Below are positions 6,485-11,319 of a stretch of 11,319 nt of DNA, piece by piece; position 1 is the stretch's first letter; each line of letters opens with the position of its first letter. The notes below the pieces were generated by a model that made no database searches, had not been told where the DNA came from, and saw nothing but the letters and a program-made list of their open reading frames with translations. The position numbers and the translations under genes are program-made. Location: positions 1 to 11,319 of the forward strand of contig JAFGTA010000029.1 in NCBI GenBank assembly GCA_016934355.1, given 5' to 3'. This stretch comes from Candidatus Bathyarchaeota archaeon (GTDB lineage Archaea > Thermoproteota > Bathyarchaeia > TCS64).

Positions 6485-6653
6485 GTAAGTGACCAACGAT
6501 AAGGGAAAACCCAAGTCGTCGCCCCCTCGCCGCGATAAACGCAGCCACAAGTGACCCTGCACCCCTTCCCCGAAGCCCCCTCAACCTCCACGGTTAGAAC
6601 CACCCTTCTCCACATATGGATAAGAGTAGCTGCTTCCATTAACCAAAGTCACA

Positions 6654-6776
6654 ATGAGCATCTCAATACCCTTGATCAAGCAGATCGAGGAGGAGATGCG
6701 CCGCACCCAGATCAACAAGGCCACCGAGAGGCACCTCGGGGTACTCAAAACCAGACTCGCAAAGGTGAAGCATCAG
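6654..6776 (+). pseudogene. DRG/OBG-type GTPase, N-terminal stump (41 codons), fused to purF tail
   Basis: The reading frame from ATG 6654 gives an N-terminal helical segment ending in IEEEMRRTQINKATERHLG and VLKTRLAKVKHQ. This closely matches the start of archaeal/eukaryotic DRG (developmentally regulated GTP-binding) proteins, in which EEE-x-RTQ-x-NKATE-x-HLG-x-LKA-x-LAKL precedes the G domain. After codon 41 the DRG sequence stops abruptly and the duplicated purF 3' end begins, so no GTPase motifs (P-loop, NKxD) follow. The fused frame would run on to 6878 and into the antisense of the next gene, which is not a sensible product. No ribosome site precedes the ATG. The intact drg gene is not in this window. 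Resembles the second stump at 10994. Confidence 0.75.
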
Positions 6777-6833
6777 CCGCGGAGCAGAGGAGAAGGGCCG
6801 AATCTACGAATCCTGGCGGCTGAACGCCCTGCT
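6773..6833 (+). repeat. 61-bp direct repeat, copy 2 (displaced purF tail)
   Basis: Same orientation as 4444-4504 and identical at 59 of 61 positions. It includes sequence from the ends of both purF and the convergent gene. A-to-G at 6815 changes CTAG to CTGG and removes both stop codons. The left junction falls in TCAGC (6773-6777), which is shared by purF and by DRG sequence as seen in the second stump. The repeat ends 10 bases before the stop of the phosphomevalonate dehydratase small subunit gene. Confidence 0.95.
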
Positions 6834-6843
6834 GGGCTATTAT

Positions 6844-7263
6844 CTAGTATATTGTTACTTCTCCCGTGGTGCCGTTGACCTCGACTATGTCTCCGGTTTT
6901 AATGGCTTTGACTGGGTCCTCAGACAGACGGTCCACCATCGGGAGGTCCTTGCCGTAGAACTTCTTACTCATCAACCCGCCGGCAGCGGTGATCGTCTCG
7001 ATCTTCGCGTTAATGATGGCCGCCGGCGCGTTACCTGTGCGCACGAGCTCAAGGACCACCGCGGCGCCCACTGTGGAGCCCCTGCCCTCTGGGTAAACCA
7101 GTACCTTGCCCTTGATGCTCTGCCCGTAGAGCTCATGCCATTTATCGATCACGATGCCTGTCGCCGGGTTCACGCCCCCGAAGAACCCGAAAGGCTTGGC
7201 TGACACGATGGCTTCTCCCTTCGCGGTGCCCTCGATCACGCCTCTGCCTACTAGTTTCTTCAT
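6844..7263 (-). CDS. Phosphomevalonate dehydratase small subunit (AcnX small, DUF126)
   Basis: A 139-residue protein of the aconitase-X small-subunit family, the swivelling domain that closes over the large subunit. Together they dehydrate (R)-5-phosphomevalonate to trans-anhydromevalonate 5-phosphate in the archaeal mevalonate pathway to isoprenoid lipids. Diagnostic segments are GRGVIEGTAKGEA (6-18), FFGGVNPATG-x-VID (about 27-41) and YPEGRGSTVGA (near 59-69), whose Ser is expected to be the proton-abstracting residue. The start at 7263 follows the large-subunit stop by a single base (TAAGATG), and a GGGGGAGAG ribosome site lies in the end of that gene. The frame continues upstream inside the large subunit gene but that is out of register with the family. 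Same operon as the large subunit. Close 3' neighbour is the purF-tail repeat. Confidence 0.93.
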   Translation of the reverse strand: MKKLVGRGVIEGTAKGEAIVSAKPFGFFGGVNPATGIVIDKWHELYGQSIKGKVLVYPEGRGSTVGAAVVLELVRTGNAPAAIINAKIETITAAGGLMSKKFYGKDLPMVDRLSEDPVKAIKTGDIVEVNGTTGEVTIY

Positions 7264-7264
7264 C

Positions 7265-8509
7265 TTAGCTCTCCCCCTTGGATAATCTGCCCGTGACTGC
7301 GGCCTCCACGCATTCATCCACGCCCGCGAAAATGATCTCGGTGTTACACTCAGCCGGGCCATAGTACGCGCATTTCCCCGAGTCGGTCATCATCGTCTTG
7401 AAGTCCCAGTTAGCAATAGGCGAGATGACCATGCAGGTCTCGGCGCGGATCACGACGCCCGCCTCCTCCAGCGACCTGCGTATGCCCATCTTCTCCGCTA
7501 GGTCGATGGCGTAGCTGTTGGCGTATATCCAGAGGCTGGTCCCTGGGTTCACCTTCCGCCCGTCAAGCAACTCGTGCACGTGCACGATCTCGTTTATCGT
7601 GTACTGGGGGCACCCCAGGGCGACGAAGTCGACCTCGTCCCCCTTGTACATGCACATATCGTTGCGGGTCTGAAGCAGGTCCTCCGCCGTCACCGTGAAC
7701 TCGTCAACCGGTTTCTTAGGCCCGAAAGCCTCCTCCAGCGTTCTGGCTTCAGGCGTAACACCGACGATGTGAAGCAAGGTAACCGAGCCCGACGCCGCCG
7801 AAGCCGCGCACAGGGACTTCAGGCTCTCATGCCTCGGCGATCCCTTCATCCCGTCGACGACGCCGATGCGGCTCCCGAGCCTCTTCCCAAGGAGGTAGCC
7901 GAGAGCCGGGTACTCCCATGACTTGAGCTCCCTGTTCACGTCTAGGCGCACCAGCACCTCGCCGTACCTGTTCTCCTTGAGGTGAAGCCCCGTCTCAGGT
8001 GTTTTTCCCACAATACCGCAGCAGATATCAACGATCGCCGTCTGCCTGTTCGTCCGTGCGCCTATCACGGTGTTCGCGTACGCGACCGCCGATGACTCGG
8101 ACCACGCGAGGTCGTCTCCGAACCTTGGTGCCGTGAACCCGTAGTATGGTGTGCACGTCCAGTTTGGTATCACGCCCATCTTCATCACGGCGTCCTCCAG
8201 CCTTTTCTGCTGCTTCGCGTAGCTTTCAGGGGTTCTCGCGGCCTTCCAGTCTTCCGCGTCCATCCCGTAGGGGTCGATGGTGGTGGGCACCGTGAACCTG
8301 CCGCCCATCTCTGCTATCTTGACGGCCGCGTCCACTCCGGCGTCGAAGGCGCTCTTGTACGCGTGCAGTACGAGGTGGGCACTCTGTACGGGGATCAGTC
8401 TCTCGGCTTCGTTGATCTCCCCGACCTTCTTCAGGATCTCCATGGCAAGCTTCGGCGCCTCGCCTTGGGCTCCTTCCGGGATCGCTTTTTCCTCGTCGGT
8501 TAAATTCAT
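7265..8509 (-). CDS. Phosphomevalonate dehydratase large subunit (AcnX large, DUF521)
   Basis: A 414-residue catalytic subunit of the archaeal phosphomevalonate dehydratase, a cytosolic Fe-S enzyme. The MNLTDEEKAIPEGAQGEA start is typical of the family. The signature WTCTPYYG followed by PRFGDDLAWSESSAVAYANTV and GARTNR (117-155) is plainly present. Cys119, Cys300 (ALGCPQYT) and Cys359 (AETCMV) are candidate iron or cluster ligands by their placement in conserved blocks. ATG 8509 is chosen over ATG 8524: GGAGG stands seven bases before it, and the TATA box at 8541-8550 puts the RNA start near 8520, after the first ATG. It is followed after one base by the small subunit, so the complex is co-expressed. 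The bacterial homologue group includes cis-3-hydroxyproline dehydratase, but an archaeal two-gene layout favours phosphomevalonate. Confidence 0.93.
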   Translation of the reverse strand: MNLTDEEKAIPEGAQGEAPKLAMEILKKVGEINEAERLIPVQSAHLVLHAYKSAFDAGVDAAVKIAEMGGRFTVPTTIDPYGMDAEDWKAARTPESYAKQQKRLEDAVMKMGVIPNWTCTPYYGFTAPRFGDDLAWSESSAVAYANTVIGARTNRQTAIVDICCGIVGKTPETGLHLKENRYGEVLVRLDVNRELKSWEYPALGYLLGKRLGSRIGVVDGMKGSPRHESLKSLCAASAASGSVTLLHIVGVTPEARTLEEAFGPKKPVDEFTVTAEDLLQTRNDMCMYKGDEVDFVALGCPQYTINEIVHVHELLDGRKVNPGTSLWIYANSYAIDLAEKMGIRRSLEEAGVVIRAETCMVISPIANWDFKTMMTDSGKCAYYGPAECNTEIIFAGVDECVEAAVTGRLSKGES

Positions 8510-8540
8510 CTTTGTGCCTCCCATCTAATCCCAGAATATG

Positions 8541-8550
8541 GCTTTTATAA
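8541..8550 (-). promoter_or_regulatory. TATA box of the phosphomevalonate dehydratase operon
   Basis: The minus strand reads TTATAAAAGC, a close match to the archaeal consensus. Transcription would begin near 8520, giving an 11-base leader with GGAGG before ATG 8509. It is divergent from the promoter at 8649. Confidence 0.65.
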
Positions 8551-8648
8551 GCTCCTGAGTATACACCAACCTGACGATCTTTCTTTAACCAATCAATTTC
8601 TGATTGTTTCAGGATTTCACCTTTTGCTCCACATTCCCCTCAAATCTA

Positions 8649-8655
8649 TTATAAG
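8649..8655 (+). promoter_or_regulatory. TATA box for the first ATC-hydrolase-like paralog
   Basis: TTATAAG is about 34 bases before ATG 8686, so transcription should start near 8678 with a leader of less than ten bases. No ribosome site is present, as expected for a leaderless or near-leaderless message. Confidence 0.55.
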
Positions 8656-8685
8656 CCTTCAACTGTAAGTTAATTTGTCTAAAAC

Positions 8686-9105
8686 ATGAGTTGGCCAACC
8701 CCCAAGGAGTTCTACGAGAGATTTAAAAACGACCCAGAGGCAGCTCGGAAGGCATCCTTCCAGCTTGGACACGAGTTAGGCCTAACATTAAAACAAAAAC
8801 ATGGTATAGAAGGGGATGGGCTAGACGCAGTCGCCGAGGTCCTCAACGCCGCCATGATAGTGGTGAGGAGTGAGCCATCCGCGGTGGTAGAGGGAGACAG
8901 GGTTATCAAAAAGGATAGGGGCTTCTGCGTCATAATGCGCAGCGCGTTGACGCTCAACCTGCCTTGGGATTGGCTTGACGTTAACTTCGCGTGGCCCTGG
9001 ATGGAGGGAATAGTATCCGTCGTGAGGCCTGGTATGCGGATGAGCGTTCAGACTTCTCGCTCCAACGGCGACCAATTCTGCACCCACGTCTTCGAAGCTA
9101 AGTAA
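8686..9105 (+). CDS. Unknown small protein, paralog 1 (ATC-hydrolase/V4R-like family suspected)
   Basis: A 139-residue soluble protein. It aligns without gaps to the next gene, with just under half the residues identical by eye. Shared landmarks are FYE-x2-K-x-D-x-EAARK (9-22), a long helix to about 60, RVEGE/VVEGD-like turn (67-71), GFC-x-IMR-x-ALTLN-x-PW-x-WLD-x-N (79-100), PGM (115-117) and GD-x2-C-x3-FEA (128-138). Invariant Cys81 and Cys132, Trp94/Trp96, Asp98 and Asn100 are candidates for a ligand or metal site. The late PG...S..GD..C...F pattern resembles the end of L-2-amino-thiazoline-4-carboxylate hydrolase-like and V4R-like small-molecule-binding domains; this is a tentative resemblance. 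First gene of a three-gene cluster, divergent from the phosphomevalonate dehydratase operon. Confidence 0.8.
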   Translation: MSWPTPKEFYERFKNDPEAARKASFQLGHELGLTLKQKHGIEGDGLDAVAEVLNAAMIVVRSEPSAVVEGDRVIKKDRGFCVIMRSALTLNLPWDWLDVNFAWPWMEGIVSVVRPGMRMSVQTSRSNGDQFCTHVFEAK

Positions 9106-9115
9106 GAACCGGTTC
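9106..9115. promoter_or_regulatory. 10-bp perfect palindrome after paralog 1
   Basis: GAACCGGTTC reads the same on both strands and lies immediately after the stop codon of paralog 1 and about 10 bases upstream of the TATA-like box of paralog 2. Possible operator or short hairpin; short enough to be chance. Confidence 0.3.
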
Positions 9116-9117
9116 GC

Positions 9118-9134
9118 ACACGATAAATACGTGT
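9118..9134 (+). promoter_or_regulatory. TATA-like element inside an inverted repeat, upstream of paralog 2
   Basis: ACACG (9118-9122) and CGTGT (9130-9134) flank ATAAATA, a TATA-like box centred about 25 bases before 9151. A separate promoter for paralog 2 with a possible operator over its TATA box is therefore plausible, although read-through from paralog 1 is equally possible. Confidence 0.4.
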
Positions 9135-9162
9135 AGGCTTCAATAAAACGTGTGGCTGACTC

Positions 9163-9579
9163 TTGAGTCTAAGTTCTCCCAAGCTTTTCTATGAGCAGTA
9201 TAAAGACGACGCAGAGGCTGCGAGGAAACAGGCTTTTCTAATTGGCCGTGAGATCGGGCAGTCCCTGATAGAGAAACAAGGCATACGCGAGAAGAACCTT
9301 GAAGCTTTGGCGTCTATCCTGAACGAGTTTCAGAGGATGGTGCAGGGGGAACCCAATGCGCGGGTCGAGGGCGAAACGTTAACCATGCGCTGCAAGGGGT
9401 TCTGCCCCATAATGCGGGCCGCCCTGACCCTCAACATTCCTTGGCAGTGGCTTGACTACAACTACGCCCTACCCATGTTCCATGGGATGGCCTCATTAAT
9501 CGTCCCGGGTATGACGATCAAGCTACTGTCAGCGAAGAGCAAAGGAGACCCGGAGTGCCTCTACCTCTTCGAGGCTTGA
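9163..9579 (+). CDS. Unknown small protein, paralog 2 (ATC-hydrolase/V4R-like family suspected)
   Basis: A 138-residue soluble protein that aligns position for position with the preceding gene product. It keeps Cys81, Cys132, the PW-x-WLD-x-N block (93-100), the PGM turn (115-117) and GD near 128-129, and gains Cys77. It differs where paralog 1 has Trp-Pro-Trp (103-105; here Leu-Pro-Met) and His134 (here Tyr), so the two may bind different ligands or form a heteromer. The start is TTG at 9163: a stop lies in frame at 9157, and TTG-encoded Met-Ser aligns exactly with Met-Ser of paralog 1. It ends five bases before the ATG of the coiled-coil membrane protein, so those two are almost certainly one operon. 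Function unknown; a tandem duplication kept side by side suggests joint use. Confidence 0.8.
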   Translation: MSLSSPKLFYEQYKDDAEAARKQAFLIGREIGQSLIEKQGIREKNLEALASILNEFQRMVQGEPNARVEGETLTMRCKGFCPIMRAALTLNIPWQWLDYNYALPMFHGMASLIVPGMTIKLLSAKSKGDPECLYLFEA

Positions 9580-9584
9580 AAACG

Positions 9585-10841
9585 ATGACACTTGACACCC
9601 TAACGGTGGGTCACACTCCTCGAATGTTCAGGCTGCAGGTCGTTCAGGGCGTCGAGAAAGAAGCCTTCACCGATCAGATCAAAGAAGCCGTGGATGCCCG
9701 GTATGAAAATGCAGCGGGAACCGGAGACGCCTCATGGTATCAGGTGGATGAAGGACGCTTCGGCGTCGAGGTCGAGAGCCTTGAGGATTTCACGTTACTG
9801 ACATCCATCATCGAGTACGACGCTGGTCTCGACGTTGAGCGCGCCGTAAAGAATGGGATGCAGCTATTCGAGGAATTTGACTCGGCAGTAACGTTTCCAT
9901 CGCCGGCGTTCTCGACCTTCGTCGTTTTCGCGCCTATAGCGACTGATGAAGCCCAGGCTTCCGCGTTGGTGGACTCCTTTTCGCGGCAACTATCTAGGCT
10001 CAGGGTCGGCGTAGGCGTCGTTCGGGGGTGCCTCTTCTCGATCCTTGAGTCAAAGGGCGAACTTGAACAATTCGACAAGTACTACGCTGTTTCACCTATC
10101 GAAGCCTCCCTTGATACGCGGCCTCAGGGTTTCGACGAAACCATGGAGGATATCAAGAAGGTCGCAGTCTGCTCCGCGCGGCTGTCCCAGCTTCACAGAG
10201 GCTCCATGAACTTCTTCTCAGCCCTCAAGCCGGGCGAGGGCGAGATCAGTGAAAGAACGGAGGGCTTCCTGTGGAACCTCATGAGGCCGGAGCCCTTGGA
10301 GCTTGAGACCTTGGAGTCGTGGCTGGGATATATCGTGGAAAGGGAGGCGAGTCTCTCCGCGATGATCGCGGTCATGCGTGGTAATATGATCGAGGCACAG
10401 TTGATTGTGTCCCGGATCGAGGACGTGTTCCGGAGGTTGAACGAGACAAGCCTCCGCGGTGAGCCTACGAGCCTCGACGGCGAGACCAGGGCGTACAATA
10501 GACTTCTCAAAGCCTATGAGGACTATCTGGTGAGGAGCGAGGCTCTTAAGGCCCGCCTCGGGACAGTCATGGACAGCGTCAGGACCTACCTCAGCATACA
10601 GCAGCAGAGGCTAACGTTGGAGGAGCAGAAAGCCTCCAAGGAGCAACTGGTCAGGCTCGTCGGCCTGCAGGAGACGTTCCACAAGATAGAGATATTCATA
10701 TTGGCCGTCTACATGACCGAGATGGCTAAGATCGTCTTCGAGGTCGTGGCCGAGCATGAGGCGACCCTGCTCACAGCCATATTCATACCTGTGGCGCTGC
10801 TGCTGGCCGTGGGGGTCAGCCGCTTTCTTCATAGAGAGTAG
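9585..10841 (+). CDS. Unknown coiled-coil protein with C-terminal membrane hairpin
   Basis: A 418-residue protein of no family I recognise. Residues 1-180 look alpha/beta: strand FRLQVVQGV near 15, strand RFGVEVESLEDF (58-69), a hydrophobic strand FSTFVVFAPIA (109-119) and VGVGVVRGCLFSIL (141-154). Residues about 183-362 are strongly helical with heptad-like leucines and many charges (coiled coil likely at 305-362). Two hydrophobic segments follow at about 366-388 and 393-415, the second strongly hydrophobic, with a short cytosolic tail RFLHRE. An alpha/beta head, long helices and terminal hairpin recall the architecture of CorA-type or RMD1/YagE-type proteins, but no GMN motif is present and I do not claim homology. 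ATG 9585 is preferred over GTG 9555, which lies inside paralog 2. Five-base gap to paralog 2 implies co-translation; a membrane-tethered partner or scaffold for the paralogs is inference. Confidence 0.8.
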   Translation: MTLDTLTVGHTPRMFRLQVVQGVEKEAFTDQIKEAVDARYENAAGTGDASWYQVDEGRFGVEVESLEDFTLLTSIIEYDAGLDVERAVKNGMQLFEEFDSAVTFPSPAFSTFVVFAPIATDEAQASALVDSFSRQLSRLRVGVGVVRGCLFSILESKGELEQFDKYYAVSPIEASLDTRPQGFDETMEDIKKVAVCSARLSQLHRGSMNFFSALKPGEGEISERTEGFLWNLMRPEPLELETLESWLGYIVEREASLSAMIAVMRGNMIEAQLIVSRIEDVFRRLNETSLRGEPTSLDGETRAYNRLLKAYEDYLVRSEALKARLGTVMDSVRTYLSIQQQRLTLEEQKASKEQLVRLVGLQETFHKIEIFILAVYMTEMAKIVFEVVAEHEATLLTAIFIPVALLLAVGVSRFLHRE

Positions 10842-10993
10842 GCTCATCCGTATACGCCTTTACCTCAGACCTGACACAGGCCCAGTTTAACTTCAACTGA
10901 ACAAGCCCTCCCCAACGCAAGAGTCCTCAATATGAAGTAGGAGCAGGCGTTTTCTAGTAACTTTTTCTTGTGCGCAGCAGCCCTCATCACCCT
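10842..10993. other. Intergenic region with T-rich probable terminator
   Basis: No gene is visible. GCGTTTTC and CTTTTTCTT at about 10948-10969 form T-rich tracts on the plus strand that could end transcription of the 8686-10841 cluster. Confidence 0.4.
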
Positions 10994-11126
10994 ATGGGTT
11001 TACCCGAGAAGATCAAGGAGATCGAGGAGGACATGCGGCCACACCCAGATCAACAAGGCCACGGAGCTGCACCTCGGGGTACTCAAGGCAAGGCTCGCGA
11101 AGCTGAAACATCAGCTTGAAGAGTAG
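10994..11126 (+). pseudogene. DRG/OBG-type GTPase, second N-terminal stump, frameshifted
   Basis: ATG 10994 opens MGLPEKIKEIEEDMR, the canonical start of DRG GTPases. A single extra base at about 11036-11040 then shifts the frame. In the corrected frame the sequence continues TQINKATELHLG, VLKARLAKLKHQLEE and stops at TAG 11124-11126; uncorrected, it stops at 11117-11119. About 44 codons remain of a gene that is normally about 360-370 codons. Bases 11021-11115 match 6684-6777 at about 82 of 94 positions plus the one insertion, so the two stumps are related copies. Downstream there is no G domain. AAGCTGA and TCAGCTT (11100-11106, 11111-11117) make a perfect 7-base hairpin arm pair at the position where the other stump was joined to purF. 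Confidence 0.75.
11100..11117. repeat. Perfect 7-bp inverted repeat with 4-base loop in the second DRG stump
   Basis: AAGCTGA, loop AACA, TCAGCTT. The right arm holds the TCAGC that in the first stump forms the junction with the purF tail. It lies in former coding sequence, so it may be incidental to the codons used. Confidence 0.55.
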
Positions 11127-11240
11127 ATATCAAAAGTAGGTTATTAACAACTCATTGCAGATCCATATACAAAAAAACCACCTGACTCCTTGAAATATTC
11201 CATCTCAATCAGATGCCTGTGTTACATGGAACATATCCCC
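11127..11240. other. AT-rich intergenic stretch
   Basis: No frame, RNA gene or repeat of note is visible between the second DRG stump and the promoter element at 11242. Confidence 0.4.
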
Positions 11241-11241
11241 A

Positions 11242-11253
11242 GAAAACGCTTAT
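11242..11253 (+). promoter_or_regulatory. BRE/TATA-like promoter near the right edge
   Basis: GAAAACGCTTAT shares its last 11 bases exactly with the promoter-like element at 6473-6483. Transcription would start near 11272-11275 toward a gene beyond the window. Confidence 0.5.
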
Positions 11254-11269
11254 TCCCGGTAACCGGGAA
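11253..11269. promoter_or_regulatory. 17-bp palindromic operator candidate
   Basis: TTCCCGGT and ACCGGGAA are perfect 8-base arms around a single A. The palindrome directly abuts the TATA-like element and lies between it and the expected RNA start, the usual site of archaeal repressor operators that hinder polymerase recruitment. Half-site size fits a dimeric winged-helix regulator. Confidence 0.6.
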
Positions 11270-11319
11270 CAACGAAAAACTCGCCGCCCCACGAAAAAGA
11301 AGCCCAAGCAATCTATAGG

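Noticed and set aside
6358..6639. Minus-strand 93-codon open frame
   Set aside because: It has no familiar motif, no promoter or ribosome site, and runs antisense to the leader of the DRG stump.
6654..6878. The fused DRG-purF frame as a genuine 74-residue protein
   Set aside because: The second half reads the purF tail in a different frame from PurF and then enters antisense of the next gene; a recombination relic is simpler.
9740..10078. Long minus-strand open frames within the coiled-coil protein gene (also 10193-10510)
   Set aside because: They are antisense by-products of the GC-rich coding frame, with no start signals or motifs.
1..11319. CRISPR arrays, insertion sequences, transposases, integrases, toxin-antitoxin or defence genes
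   Set aside because: No regularly spaced repeats and no protein with such motifs were found on either strand; the rearrangement evidence is limited to the direct repeats and DRG stumps.

Overview
The window is archaeal and most likely comes from a TACK-type archaeon. Three things point that way. There is a eukaryote-like small-subunit ribosomal protein eS26. There are two adjacent genes for phosphomevalonate dehydratase, the signature enzyme of the archaeal mevalonate pathway. Most genes carry a BRE/TATA-type promoter about 25 bases upstream of a leaderless or short-leader start. A Bathyarchaeia-like lineage would fit, but the sequence alone does not prove it. Most of the window is GC-rich; an AT-rich island covers roughly 5280-6460.

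Layout. 1-325: C-terminal part of an SGNH/GDSL hydrolase, cut by the left edge. 369-671: ribosomal protein eS26, convergent with a CDP-alcohol phosphatidyltransferase (668-1267, minus) that probably makes an archaeal phospholipid; their stop codons share bases. 1352-1939 (minus): unknown protein with a two-helix membrane anchor, divergent from purC. 2083-4487: purC-purF purine biosynthesis operon with a 4-base overlap; PurF has a short propeptide and all four Fe-S cysteines. 4484-5272 (minus): glycosyltransferase-like protein of uncertain function, convergent with purF, with stops sharing CTAG. 5273-6653: AT-rich island with a decayed universal stress protein gene and a small bis-heme b membrane protein. 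6654-6833: a scar in which the first 41 codons of a DRG/OBG-type GTPase gene are joined to a second copy of the purF 3' end. 6844-8509 (minus): phosphomevalonate dehydratase small and large subunits. 8686-10841: three-gene cluster of two tandem paralogs (about 139 aa each) and a 418-aa coiled-coil protein with a C-terminal membrane hairpin. 10842-11319: no intact gene; a second, frameshifted DRG stump and, near the right edge, a strong promoter-like element with a 17-bp palindrome.

How it fits together. The housekeeping genes (translation, lipid headgroup, isoprenoid and purine synthesis) have conserved motifs and clean start signals. Between and beside them is evidence of rearrangement: two 61-bp direct repeats (59/61 identical) bracket about 2.27 kb that includes the AT-rich island, and two DRG stumps about 87% identical to each other lie 4.3 kb apart. 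The most interesting unexplained unit is the 8686-10841 cluster. It pairs two small paralogous proteins, possibly related to the ATC-hydrolase/V4R-like fold, with a membrane-anchored coiled-coil partner. I assign it no function.
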